NCBI GenBank assembly: GCA_014843695.1
Contig: CM026397.1
Coordinates: 37,049,858 to 37,113,857, forward strand
Source: Archivesica marissinica
Taxonomy: Eukaryota > Mollusca > Bivalvia > Venerida > Vesicomyidae
Length of the DNA stretch: 64,000 bases
Direction of reading: 5' to 3'
Shown in pieces: positions 44,714-55,761 of this stretch. Under the pieces are notes generated by a model. It was not told the origin of the DNA. It saw only the letters and a program-made list of their open reading frames with translations, and did no database searches. A program made the position numbers and the translations under genes. Each line of letters starts with the position of its first letter. Within the stretch, counting starts at the first letter, position 1.

Positions 44714-44785
44714 AGCAGAGTGGCGCAGTGGAAGCGTGCTGGGCCCATAACCCAGAGGTCCGGGGATCGAAACCTCGCTCTGCTA
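44714..44785 (+). tRNA. tRNA-iMet-CAT: tRNA-iMet, one change
   Basis: A50G, leaving a G:U pair in the T stem; probably tolerable. This unit has no counterpart in block B. Confidence 0.85.
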
Positions 44786-45009
44786 AATGTTTTCCTTCGA
44801 TTGTGGTTGTCTAAGCTATTAGCAGCCCGAATATTCGATCCTGATAATTCCGCGTTAGTGTCCAGCACTCTTCCACAGCGACATTCTCTGTCCGGTTACA
44901 TTTTGTAGTGAATGCTAACTAAATATAGTCTAATGAAATACAATACATGTTATGTAACATCAAATGTTATCGATAACTTATACATTTTTGATATTAATAG
45001 TATATGTAG

Positions 45010-45081
45010 AGCAGAGTGGCGCATTGGAAGCCTGCTGGGCCCACAACCCAGAGGTCCGAGAATCGAAACCTCGCTCTGCTA
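45010..45081 (+). tRNA. tRNA-iMet backbone with CAC anticodon
   Basis: T35C changes the anticodon from CAU to CAC (a valine anticodon) in an otherwise initiator-like body; also G15T, G23C and G52A. Probably a decaying copy. Confidence 0.75.
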
Positions 45082-45321
45082 AATGTTTTCCTTCGATTTT
45101 GGTTGTCTAAGCTATCAGCAGCTCTAATTAGCAGCAAGATTTATTCGTTCATGATAGATCTGCGTTAGTGTCCAGCACTCTTTTACACAGCGACATTCTC
45201 TGTCCGGTTACATTTTGTAGTGATTGCTAACTAAATTTAATCTGATGAAATACAATACATGTTATGTAACATCAAACGTTATCGATAACTTATACACTGT
45301 TGAAATTAATAGTTTATGTAG

Positions 45322-45393
45322 AGCAGAGTGACGCAGTGGAAGCGTGCTGGGCCCATAACCCAGAGGTCCGAGGATCGAAACCTCGCTCTGCTA
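45322..45393 (+). tRNA. tRNA-iMet-CAT: tRNA-iMet, one change
   Basis: G10A only. Class A flank. Confidence 0.83.
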
Positions 45394-45626
45394 AATGTTT
45401 TCTTTCTATTTCGATTTTGATTGTCTAAGCTATCGGCAGCCGGATGTATTCGTTCATGATAGTTCTGCGTTAGTTTCGCCAGCACCCTTCCACAGCGACA
45501 TCATCTGTCCGGTTACATTTTGTAGTGAATGCTAACTAAATATAGTCTGATGAAATAGAATGCATGTTATATAACATCAAATGTTATCGATAACTTATAC
45601 CTTTTTGATAATAATATTTTATGTAG

Positions 45627-45691
45627 AGAAGAGTGGCGCAGTGGAAGCGTGCTGGGCCCATAACCCAGAGGATCGAAACCTCGCTCTGCTA
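45627..45691 (+). pseudogene. tRNA-iMet pseudogene, T-arm deletion
   Basis: Seven bases (GTCCGAG) are lost between CCCAGAG and GATCG, and C3A. Confidence 0.9.
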
Positions 45692-45916
45692 AATGTTTTC
45701 CTTCGAGTTTGGTTGTCTAAGCTATTAGCAGCAAGATTTATTCGTTCATGATAGTTCTGCGTTAGTGTCCAGCACTCTTCCACAGCGACATTCTCTGTCC
45801 GGTTACATTTTGTAGTGATTGCTAACTAAATTTAGTCTAATGAAATAGAATGCATGTTATATAACATCAAATGTTATCGATAACTTATACCTTTTTGATA
45901 TTAATAGTTTATGTAG

Positions 45917-45989
45917 AGCAGAGTGGCGTAGTGGATGCGTGCTGGGGCCCATAACCCAGAGGTCCGAGGATCGAAACCTCACTATGCTA
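45917..45989 (+). pseudogene. tRNA-iMet with 1-nt insertion
   Basis: An extra G before the anticodon loop (CTGGGGCCC), C13T, A20T, G64A and C67A. Confidence 0.75.
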
Positions 45990-46215
45990 AATGTTTTCCT
46001 TCGATTTTGGTTGTCTAAACTATTAGCAGCCCGAGTATTCGATCATAATAATTCCGCGTTAGTGTCCAGCACTCTTTTACACAGCGACATTCTCTGTCCG
46101 GTTACATTTTGTAGTGATTGCTAACTAAATTTAGTCTAATGAAATAGAATACATGTTATGTAACATCAAATGTTATCGATAACTTATTCATTGTTGAAAT
46201 TAATAGTTCATGTAG

Positions 46216-46288
46216 AGCAGAGTGGAGCAGTGGAAGCGTGCTGGGCCCCATAACCCAGAGGTCAGAGGATCGAAACATCGCTCTGCTA
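46216..46288 (+). pseudogene. tRNA-iMet with 1-nt insertion
   Basis: An extra C in the anticodon region, C11A, C48A and C61A; counterpart of 17423. Confidence 0.75.
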
Positions 46289-46529
46289 AATGTTTTCCTT
46301 TGATTTTGGTTGTCTAAGCTATCAGCAGCTCTAATTAGCAGCAAAATTTATTCGTTCATGCTAGTTCTGCGTTAGTTTCGCCAGCACCCTTCCACAGCGA
46401 CACCATCTGTCCGGTTACATTTTGTAGCGATTGCTAACTACATTTAATCTGATTAAATACAATACATGTTATATAACATCAAATGTTATCGAATACGTAT
46501 ATCTAGTTGTAATTAATATTTTTATATAC

Positions 46530-46595
46530 AGCAGAGTGGTGCAGTGGAAGCGTGCTGGGCCCATAACCCAGAGGTCCAAGGATCGAAACCTGCTA
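46530..46595 (+). pseudogene. tRNA-iMet, acceptor deletion
   Basis: Six bases (TCGCTC) are missing between CC and TGCTA; also C11T and G49A. Confidence 0.88.
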
Positions 46596-46821
46596 AATGT
46601 TTTCCTTCGATTTTGATTGTCTAAGCTATCTGCAGCCCGAGTATTCTACCATGATAGTGTTGCGTTAGTTTCGCCAGCACCCTTCCACAGCGAGATTATC
46701 TATCCGGTTACATTTTGTAGTGATTGCTAACTAAATTAAATCTGATGAAATACAATACATGTTATATAACATCAAATGTTATCGATAACGTATATCTAGT
46801 TGTAATTAATATTTTATATAC

Positions 46822-46868
46822 AGCAGAGTGGCGCAGTGGAAGCGTGCTGGGCCCATTACCCAGAGGTC
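46822..46868 (+). pseudogene. tRNA-iMet, 3'-truncated
   Basis: Identical truncation and A36T as at 18048. Confidence 0.92.
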
Positions 46869-47217
46869 AACATAACAAGTACGAATGTGGAATCAGATAA
46901 AAGCTGAAGAACAGCTGCAAGAACTACGCCTTATATTATATTAGTTGTATACATATTTTATATCAATCGGATCAACACAAATTATAAAGGCCATAGTTTT
47001 GAAATAGTTGTATGGTGTACGGGAAATAACTCGTGTCTAGCGAGACGGACAGTACTGTTATAGTTATAGACCTTGTAACGCTACTAGTATTCAATAATGT
47101 TTTGGAAAGAGAGATTTGGAAATTCGGACCTCTTGTGTACATATGGTCTAGGTACGCTTTCAATACAACCAGATATAATATAATTGCTGTAACATGATTT
47201 AATTTAATTTGAGTGAT
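46869..47217. other. spacer, nothing recognised
   Basis: Counterpart of 18095-18443. Confidence 0.5.
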
Positions 47218-47289
47218 TGGTCCGTGGTCCAGTGGTAGTGCGTCGGATTTGGAATCGAACATTCCCGGGTTCGATATTCGGTCAGGCCA
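47218..47289 (+). tRNA. tRNA-like sequence, copy 2
   Basis: Counterpart of 18444-18515, with GTGCGTC for GTGTGTC. Confidence 0.5.
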
Positions 47290-47649
47290 CGTATGTAGTG
47301 TCATTGAACATACATAAATACACTCTGAAATAGGTTCGATTCTATGCTTCTCTATTTCTTCCGTATATATTTGGCAGGAAACAGATGGAAGTAACATTTA
47401 GAAGGTGATACAAACATAGGCCTATATAACCAATTCAATCATTGCACTAAACTTACATTATTCAACGCGTGTTTCAATCCATGTATAGAAAATCCATATT
47501 AATATAACAAACCCCACCACAAAGACGATAATGTATTTAATCTTTCAATATAAATTGAAAGTCAAGATACTCCCTAAATAACCTGACTTCACGTGTGAGA
47601 GGTCAAAACGATTAGGCACGGTACCGCAACTTTGACAAGTGTTCACTAT

Positions 47650-47871
47650 ACAAAACACATGTACGACAAATCTGCCCCAGGAAACGTCATCTATCATTTC
47701 CGTCTCCGTCGTAGATTGCCGAGTATCCCCGATTCATTTCCATTACAAAGAAAGAACCTGACTTCACTTGTGAGATGTTAAAACAATTAGACACGGTTTG
47801 CCGATACTCGGCAATCTACGTCGGAGACGGAAATGATGGTCGGCGCAAATTTGTTGTACATGTGTTTTGTG
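47650..47871. repeat. inverted repeat, copy 2
   Basis: Counterpart of 18876-19097. Confidence 0.75.
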
Positions 47872-47883
47872 TAATTACAAACG

Positions 47884-48164
47884 ACTTGGAGACACAATAT
47901 TCCCTGATTTATCCAAAGCATTTGACCTGGTTAACCATGTTATCCTCTTACGTAAATTAGAGCTCTACAGATTAGATACACTACAAATTGGTGTACAACC
48001 CTAATTATCATGACAGAACAACCTAACGAACTCACTTGTTGATATATAGTCAGAAACCAGTCCAGTAACTGCTGTTCTCCCACAAGGGGTTGTGTTAGGG
48101 CCCCTGTTCTTTTACATACATCAATGACCTACCCATATCTGTGAATTCTGCAGTGACAGCTTTA
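47884..48164 (+). pseudogene. degenerate LINE reverse transcriptase fragment, copy 2
   Basis: Counterpart of 19110-19390 with the same defects. Confidence 0.75.
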
Positions 48165-48860
48165 AGCTTCCGATTTAATCCATTTTCGTTTTGTATGCAA
48201 TGTATATGTAATGTACATTATTATCGAATAAATATGTTTAAACCAACAGAGGACGTAGAAAACAACGTATATATTTTGAACATGAAAGACTATCTATCTA
48301 TCTTCCTCTAATGTCTAACCGCTCACTAAAAGACTTAGCTAACAGAGGTATGAATCAACATATCAAGTAATTTAATTAAAAAAAGACAACATGGACCAAA
48401 TGGGGACGATGCATTCCGAATGTAAACAAGTGCGGACGATGCGTTCCGGTTGTAAACAAGTGCGTGCCGATCGACTCGGAAGGTCCTACTTTCGGTTTCG
48501 AGTTTGTTTTATCGCAAAAAAACACTGTTTACCAAATGAACATAAGCATACAAAGTATAATGTTAGAATGTGTAGCAGCATTGCTACCCATACGTAAAAA
48601 TTGAAATTTTCAAATATCTTTTATTTCATACGATGTAATGCTGCTTTAATACTGTTGATTTATGGCGTTCAATTAATAGTACGCTATTTAATTATGCAAA
48701 AACTAAAGTCATGTATATCACGTGTATATCACATCTAGGCGCAAGGTCAGCCATGCCTATAGTGATCCTTCTCTCATACAGTTCAGAAATGAAACAATTG
48801 CTTGTAGACACTTAAGGAAGAATACTTACTTGGAGTTATTATAGAGAATACGTTCTCTTT
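48165..48860. other. spacer, no gene seen
   Basis: Counterpart of 19391-20084; differs by a few single-base changes and one-base indels. Confidence 0.5.
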
Positions 48861-48878
48861 GAACACACGCACGCACGC

Positions 48879-49846
48879 TGTCGCAAACTCTCCTTTTTCT
48901 TCTCTTAATAATATGTCTCGGTTGCTACGGCTCTTACCAGGGTCTATCCTATTGTAGACTCGCTGGAGTTGTCTAGGGGGTTTCTTCGTTATTATATGTA
49001 TTACTGATAACTCAACACAGTATTACATTTCTTCTATATAATATCTTGTTTAAATTGGCATCAGAAATATCCATATATATATAATCAGTGATATATATAT
49101 ATATACATCGTATCATTAAAAGCTTATTTAACAATCCATTTGTGTGAGCCGACTATGCGCTTACACAGTATATTTAACATCCAATCTTTCTAATCCGTCA
49201 TTACTCAATATCACTATAATCTAATCACTGTTTCTGATTAGATTAACTTTTAATCACCTGGTATGGTTCCCCGAAACTCTCTGTTTCTTCTATGGCTGAA
49301 CAATTTAATTATTCGACAAATCTTTATAAGTTATATTTCTTATAATGTCCATAATATCTAAGTATCATAAATACAGTTTATATGTTCTATATACTAGATT
49401 GAGATCACGACCTTTCTCGCTCCTGGAGTTAGGCTCTAGTGTGTCTGATCTATGTTAATAAAATCCATTTCTTATATACATGATTGAATCAGTGTATATA
49501 TGATATAACAATTCCTAAAACATCTGTTATTCCTAAACATCTGTTATGTTATCTAATATTACACCATCAAACCAGTTCGGTGCCTTTGTATTACATAACT
49601 GGACACCTGCAACCACGGCCTTGATAAACTGAGATTAGGCCTAACATCTTAAGTCATTTCCCGCGCGAAGCGAGATTGATAATTTTAGGCGCGAAAATAA
49701 TAGCAGACGATTATGCATAATACAAATATATATATTACATGGTAAACATTTGGCCATATATAGAAACAGTTTAATGTATTTATATAATACATTACTATTT
49801 ATATATAACAATAATAAACATTTCGTGCAAATTGGGGTTTTGCACA
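48879..49846 (-). mobile_element. 3' LTR of the Gypsy-class element (968 bp)
   Basis: On the plus strand it starts TGTCGCAAAC and ends GGTTTTGCACA, so both ends have the TG...CA form of an LTR. The inner end abuts a purine-rich tract (minus strand), as a 3' LTR should. The outer end abuts the ACGC microsatellite. The matching 5' LTR is not in the window, so the boundaries rest on these motifs alone. Confidence 0.75.
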
Positions 49847-49847
49847 A

Positions 49848-49861
49848 TCCTCCCTACCCGG
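49848..49861 (-). promoter_or_regulatory. polypurine tract of the LTR element
   Basis: The minus strand reads CCCGGGTAGGGAGGAT directly before the TGTGC start of the 3' LTR. In this class the tract primes plus-strand DNA synthesis. The 209 bp between it and the pol stop codon hold no other feature. Confidence 0.65.
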
Positions 49862-50070
49862 GGAGAAGTTTGACATCGCCCGCTATCGGCCGATTTACAA
49901 ATCTTCATTCCTTTGAATATACAGTAGAAAACAATCATAATATCAATACATCATATGTCCTAAAATAGCATTTCTTTCGCTAGGTACCAACATTCTAATC
50001 ATAGAGGCAATAACTATTTACTGAACAACTGAAATAATACCAAGTACATTTACTAAGTCAAACATCACAG

Positions 50071-51366
50071 TCATTGAACTCTACTGAGAAAGTCTGCTAG
50101 AACATTTTGAGTCCCTTTGATATGTTTAATGGTCAGATTAAATTCTGAGAGACACAGTGCCCATCTTAAGAGGCGTTGATTGGACGTTTTCGACCTACTT
50201 AACCATACAAGGGGATTATGATCTGAATTAATTATTGTTTTGCTTGTGCTTACATATATGCGAAAATGTTCGATACCGGCCACTATAGCTAATAATTCCT
50301 TCTCTATTGTAGAGTAGTTTTTCTCTCGTGGAATAAGTTTTCGGGAATAAAATGCTACTGGGTGTGGTACTTGGTCAACGGTCTGAGTCAGTACAGCCGA
50401 AATTCCCAAATCGGAAGCATCAGTATAGAGTTCGAACTCTTGGTTAAAGTCAGGGGCCTTCAGTATGGGTTTATTGGTTAAAGCTTTCTTTAAGGATTCG
50501 AAAGCAAGTTGATGTTTATCGCTCCACTGAGTTATGATGTTCCCTGATCGCTTGCCCTTTAATAAGTCAGTCAGGGGAGCGGCGATCTCAGCGAACTGGG
50601 GAATGAATTTCCTGTAAAATCCTACTGATCCCAGATATCCTCGTAATTGTTTCTTGGTCTGTGGGGGAGAGATATTACTAATACACTCAACCTTGCTGGA
50701 AATTGGTTTGATTTTTCCCGACCCTAATTCATGTCCCAAGTACTTGACTGTTCCAGACCCAATTTTACACTTCTTCGGATTCAAAGTAACACCACTATCC
50801 TCTAGTCTATGAAATGTCCAATCCAAGTGATTTATGTGCTGTGACCATAAATTGGATCGAACAGCAATATCATCCAGATATGCGTCGGCAAATCTATCAC
50901 GGATGGGTTCTGTCGGGGATTGAGCGATTATCTCGTTTATGGCCCTCTGGAAGGTAACTCCACCGTTTTTTAAACCAAATGGGAGAGTTAATGGTTCAAA
51001 CAAGCCCCAGGGGGTTATGAACGCTGCAATTTCACTAGCTCGAGGGGTTAGCGGAATCTGCCAGTAACCTTTATTAAGATCTAAAATTGATATCAGACTC
51101 GAACCTGCGACCTGATCAATGAGATCGTCTAATCTCGGGATGGGGAAGGCTTCTCCTCGAGTCAGGTCATTAATTTTCCGATAATCAATACATGGTCGCC
51201 ATTCTGAGTCTGATTTGCGTACCAATATTATGGGAGAGGCCCACTGGCTTCTGCTAGGGCGGATAATTCCTAACTCCAACATTTGATCTAGCTCAGTTTT
51301 TAATATTTGTTTCTTTTCTGGAGACATGCGGTAGTAAGGCTGGACTACGGGTGAAGCACCTTGCAC
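50071..51366 (-). pseudogene. Ty3/Gypsy-class reverse transcriptase and RNase H (3' half of pol)
   Basis: A 431-codon open frame. RT copies element RNA into DNA and RNase H degrades the template. The RT core carries SQWASPIILVRKSD, WRPCIDYRKIND, FGLKNGGVTFQRAI and the catalytic YLDD box (near 50870). RNase H follows with ELYTDASDLGISAVL and SDHNPLVWL, and the frame ends LADFLSRVQ with a stop. No integrase follows, which in ordinary Gypsy elements would be the next domain. The N-terminus is cut by the nested LINE: the preceding RT residues lie beyond it at about 53750. Both halves show no other disabling change that I can see, so the nested insertion looks recent. Confidence 0.92.
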
Positions 51367-53744
51367 ATCTATCTATCTATCTTCCTATTAGTCAAACCCC
51401 TGATGGGGACCTTAGACTTTGACGCGCGTCAACTGACAAGAATGTTAGTAAGAGATGAAATAAAAGATGATAAAAAGAATGATGTTAGGTTGGTTAAAAA
51501 CAGGTTAAGAACAGGGCAGGTTTATTTAGGGAGAAACATGTTCAATCCGACTTGCAGCCAGACTGAACTGTGGGCCAGACAAGGTGACAATATCTGGGGG
51601 CAAAGCATTCCAGTGGACAATGGTTCTTGGAAAGAAGGAATATTTATGGTAGTCAGTCACTGTTTGGATCTGTCGGAATGCTTGGGAATGGGATGTTCTG
51701 GAAGATCTTGTATTTGGGGTAAGGTAGTTTTCAGCTTGAATGGCAACTTGGTTATGGAGGATGTTGTGGAACATAACCAATCTTTGGTCGATGCGACGAA
51801 GGTCAAGGCGTCTCCAATTTAGGGAGTTCAACATTTCTGTGACACTGGACGTTCGGCCGTAGTCTTGTTTGGCCCAGCGGGCAGCTCTGCGCTGTACAGA
51901 CTCAAGCTGGTCTATGAGAACTGCCGTATACGGTGACCAAATCGTGGAGCTATACTCAAGCTGGGGCCTTACCAGTGTCTTGTATGCTGTTGATTTTAAC
52001 CTTTCTGAGTGTACTTTGATGTTTCGTCTTAGAAAACCCAATGTTTGACTTGCTTTTTTGCTGATGTTGTCTATGTGTTTGTTAAAGTTTAAATCACTTG
52101 ATATTGTTACTCCCAGGTATTTTGCTGAAGAAACAGTTTCTAAGAAGGTATTATGCAGACGATATTTCGTGGATATGACTAGTTTGCGTTTGGTGATCTG
52201 AATAACCTGGCACTTTGATGGATTGAATTTCATTTCCCATTTGGATTCCCATTGTTCAAGCTGGTGTAAGTCTTGCTGTAGTAGGCTGGAATGAGAAGAA
52301 ACAGTCAGAGAAAGATAAAGAGCTGTGTCATCGGCGAAGAGGCGGACTTTAGAGTGTTTGACAAAATCTGGGAGGTCATTGATGTATATGAGAAAGAGGA
52401 GTGGTCCGAGGACCGAACCCTGTGGGACACCGGAGGAGACTGGTATGGTACTTGACTTAGAGCCATTGACTACGACGGACTGTGACCTGTTGTCTAGGAA
52501 GCTTTTAATCCATGAGAGAGTTTGACCCCTTATGCCATAATAATGTAGCTTATACAGGAGCTTTTCATGGTTGACCATATCAAAGGCTTTTGAGAAGTCA
52601 AGGAGTATTAAGTCAACTTGACTTCTCTGGTTTATGGATTTGAGGATGTCGTCTATTAGCATGAGGAGTTGGGTTTGACATGACCTTTTTTCTCGGAAAC
52701 CATGTTGTAGTTCATAGAAGAGGTTGGCTTGTGTGAAGTGCTTTGTTACGCTAGATGAGACAATGTGTTCCAGTGTTTTGCACAGGATACAGGTAAGAGA
52801 GATTGGTCGGTAGTTTGCAGGGTCGGACTTTGTGCCTTTTTTATAAATAGGGGCTACATTTGCCATTTTCCAGATATCAGGTAGGGTACTGGTCTGCAGA
52901 GACTTTTTGAAAAGTTCACATAGGATTGGGGCCATTTCTTTGCAGGTGTTTTTGAGTACTATTGGTCTAATTTGGTCTGGTCCTGCAGCCTTATGGGGGT
53001 TGAGGTTTTTGAGGAGTTTCTCAACGCCATTAACAGAGATGTCGATATCTGGCATAGGGTCGTGTGAGCTAAACGTTGGGTGTGAGGTCTCTCTACCTGT
53101 ATCTGCCATATCCTGTACTTTCATTTCAGCCAGGGATTTTAGAGAAACAGGGGACTTGGGGGTGAAGACAGATTGAAATTGTTCATTTAGTATTGTGGCT
53201 TTGTCTGTGTCTGCTGTGTGTAGTTTATTGTGCTTTTTAAGAGAGTCTATTCCAACAGAGTCTTGTCTGGAGTGTTTTAGTAGTGAATATAGTTTTTTTA
53301 TTGTTTGGCTTGGGTTCAGGTTGTTGTTGTTGTTCATCTGAATTGCTGGTATTTACGTTAAGTATGTCACCTAGATATTTTTGATATTCTATTTTAGTTT
53401 GTTTTCTACAGAGGTGTTTTAGTTTAAGATAGTGTTCTTTGTGTGTGGTTTGTTTGCTTTTCTTATATTTCCTGAATGCTTTATCCCGTTTCCTGAATAG
53501 GCGTTTTAGTTCAACCTTAATCCAGGGCAATTTGTTTTTAGTGGATGACATTTTGGACGGGATAAAAGTATTGACCCCTTCCTCGATGGAGCTGGAAATG
53601 GATTGCCAAAGGTCTGCTACTGAATCACTGATATATTTTTTGGATTTGGAGAGGGATTCATGTAGATTGGTAATATGTGACCGGAGACCATCCCAATCTG
53701 CTTTCTTATATAGGTGGATTTTGCGGGGCTTTTGAGTTTTCATT
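51367..53744 (-). mobile_element. nested 5'-truncated LINE (CR1/Jockey-like group)
   Basis: About 2.4 kb inserted into the Gypsy pol gene in the same orientation. The 5' end lies within the linker between endonuclease and RT, so the endonuclease is missing. The 3' end is a short GATA repeat (plus-strand ATCTATCTATCTATC at 51367), typical of LINEs that end in microsatellite-like tails. GATGT is present at both junctions (minus strand) and is the probable target-site duplication, though the repeat tail makes its length ambiguous. Confidence 0.85.
51526..53744 (-). pseudogene. LINE reverse transcriptase ORF with one frameshift
   Basis: The main frame 51526-53337 (603 codons) carries the non-LTR RT core: KKGTKSDPANYRPISLT, LDFSKAFDMVNH, SSGVPQGSVLGPLLFLIYI, catalytic FADD (LFADDTALYLS, near 52335) and the thumb-side YLGVTISSDLNF, then VRPQLEYSSTIW and a C-terminal QRRAARW region. 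The upstream linker (53744-53240) is in another frame, contiguous with the Gypsy frame, and contains the conserved LPWIKVELKRLFRKRDKAF. The two frames overlap at a CAACAACAACAAC run near 53320-53335, where a one-base slip probably occurred. The 603-aa frame starts at an internal Met, so it is not a true start. Clade from motif style only. Confidence 0.88.
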
Positions 53745-55761
53745 CGGACATCAATATCATGGGTAACATCGTGGAAACGTCCCAGTTGTCCAGAGAATAA
53801 ACGGGGGTAACGGTCAAATAACTGACTAATATCGTCCCTGTGGTCTGGGTTTAAATGACTGATATCCGGCCAGGTTTTCTTAGGTACAGATTCAAGAGGA
53901 CTGCAAGGATCGAATTCTTTCTCAATGTCCGTAGGGGCTTGGTAATCTAATAGGGTAGGGTCTTGGGACTCATACACCGGACTACTATCAGCTAGAGCTG
54001 CACCCTCCTCCCTACCTGTCCAGGGCTTCAACTGGTTTACATGCATAACACGGTATTTTACTCTCTTATCAGGCATGTATATAATATAGGTATGCGACGC
54101 TACCTTTTCGTGTACCGGATACGGTCCCTGGAGGGCATTTTTCAGCTTATTACCTTTTAACGGTAATCGTACTAACACTAATTCACCACGCTGGAATACA
54201 CGCATTTTCGCTTTCTTACTTCTGTCATACTTTGTTTTACGACCATCTGCGGCCTGTTGTGCATTCTCGCTGGCGTCACGTAACGCTTCAGCTAATCTAT
54301 GACATAATTCTTGTACATAGTTATTTATGGGGATCCCTTCATCCCGCTCATTTCTAGCCCAGAGATCATAAGTGGAATCTAGATTATCTCTAGGTTCGCG
54401 CCCATATAGAAGGTAGAAGGGAGAATATCCTGTGCTAGAGTGCTCTGCACTTCTATATGCAAATAATAGCCAGGGTAGCATCTCATCCCAAGACGATAAA
54501 GAGTTCTCCCCAAGGATTCTAAGCATGGTTTTCAATGTACCATTATATTTCTCTATTGATCCGTTGGTTTGAGGCCTGTAACTCGTGCTAGTTAAGTGAC
54601 GTATATCGTGCTCGGCTAGGAAGCGTGTGAATGTTTCAGCTATGAAAGCGCTTCCTCGGTCAGTCAACAGGGTCTGGGGTTTTCCATGTCGAGATATTAT
54701 CTCGATCAGGGCTTTTTGTGCATTAACAGCTGTCGCTGCGGCGCATGGGAAAGATTCCGTATATTTAGTGGCATGATCAATAAAATTCAAGATATACTGG
54801 TTCCCATTTATAGTTTTCTTCATGGGTCCAACGAAATCAGCGGATATAAATTTGAATGGTTGGGATATAATGGGCAGGGGTTTCAATGGGGCTACAGTGG
54901 CTTTCTGTCCCTTACCCGCTCTCTGGCACGGCCCACAGCTATGGCAGAATCGTTTAACATCTGCGCGGATTCCCGGCCAAAAGAAGCGGCGCTTAATGCG
55001 CTTCAGGGTCTTACTAGGTCCCTGGTGTCCCGTACTTAAACTGTCATGGGCGAGTCCCGTTATATGATCACGGAATCCCCGTGGAACTACCACCTGATCA
55101 TATATTTTCCAGGGTCGAACTTTGGACGTGTCTTGAGGTTGTTCTCTCCTCATAAGTAGTCGGGGTTCGAGCTGGATGTAATATCCTTGCCGAATAGGTG
55201 TTCCTTCTTGAGCCATTTCCCAGAGGGGTGCTAAGGTCGGGTCATTATTCTGTTCTTGCAATAATTTATCAGGACTCAAATCGTCAATAGAGGGAATATT
55301 TTGGGGTTTAACTGTACTGGCTTTCTCAGAGGGGGAATTGATCTCAATTGTATTCCGAAAAGGTAAGACATTGTGATTTGTATCGGTCGTGTTTTCTGAG
55401 TCTGGGTTGGACGTGACAATTTCATCAAACGGGATAATTTTCTTATTTGAGCGTGTAACCACGCCACAGGTAATCAAATCAGTGACAGGGGCAGTTTCAC
55501 AGTCGTTACCTATTATAAGATCCACCCCCGCGGTGCATCTGTGTTTTAATACAGCCACCTTCAATGTTCCTTGGTATATTGGACAATCGACGCTAATCTT
55601 TGCTATCGGATAATTACCAGGGATATAATTGACACCGCGGATTGTTACCCGTTCACCTGTGTATTCTAAATGATCAGCGGTCTGATCAGTAGCCGACAAT
55701 AAACTAATTGTCGCACCTGAATCTCTCAAATACGTCACTTGTGCGGTGTTATTATTTATGC
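53745..55761 (-). pseudogene. Gypsy-class protease and integrase, followed by the RT N-terminus (5' half of pol)
   Basis: The open frame runs from the gap edge. Order on the minus strand: aspartic protease with RDSGATISLL (catalytic DSG, near 55715); integrase HHCC zinc finger (HDSLSTGHQG ... CHSCGPCQRAG, near 55030-54920); integrase core with the DDE triad in ISADFVGP (near 54835), LLTDRGSAF (near 54655) and GSIEKYNGTL (near 54550); GPY/F motif LQGPYPV (near 54130). Then comes LFDRYPRLFSGQLG...HDIDV (about 53850-53750), the segment that precedes RT in Ty3/Gypsy pol. Integrase therefore lies upstream of RT. Gag, the primer-binding site and the 5' LTR would be in or beyond gap 2. Confidence 0.92.

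Larger units (their letters stand above)
43101..46880 (+). repeat. tRNA-iMet tandem array, block D (decayed)
   Basis: Thirteen units, three more than block B, with which it shares both end breakpoints. One intact gene (43812). Confidence 0.95.
38182..48878. repeat. large duplicated segment, copy 2
   Basis: Counterpart of 10293-20102. It ends at 48878 in CACACGCACGCACGC, where an LTR begins, while copy 1 continues into a long AC microsatellite. It contains the same LINE fragment, foldback, MITEs, tRNA-like sequence and RT fragment at matching offsets. Confidence 0.95.

Noticed and set aside
51361..55613. Plus-strand frames of 60-150 codons opposite the retroelement genes
   Set aside because: Antisense shadows of the pol and LINE frames.
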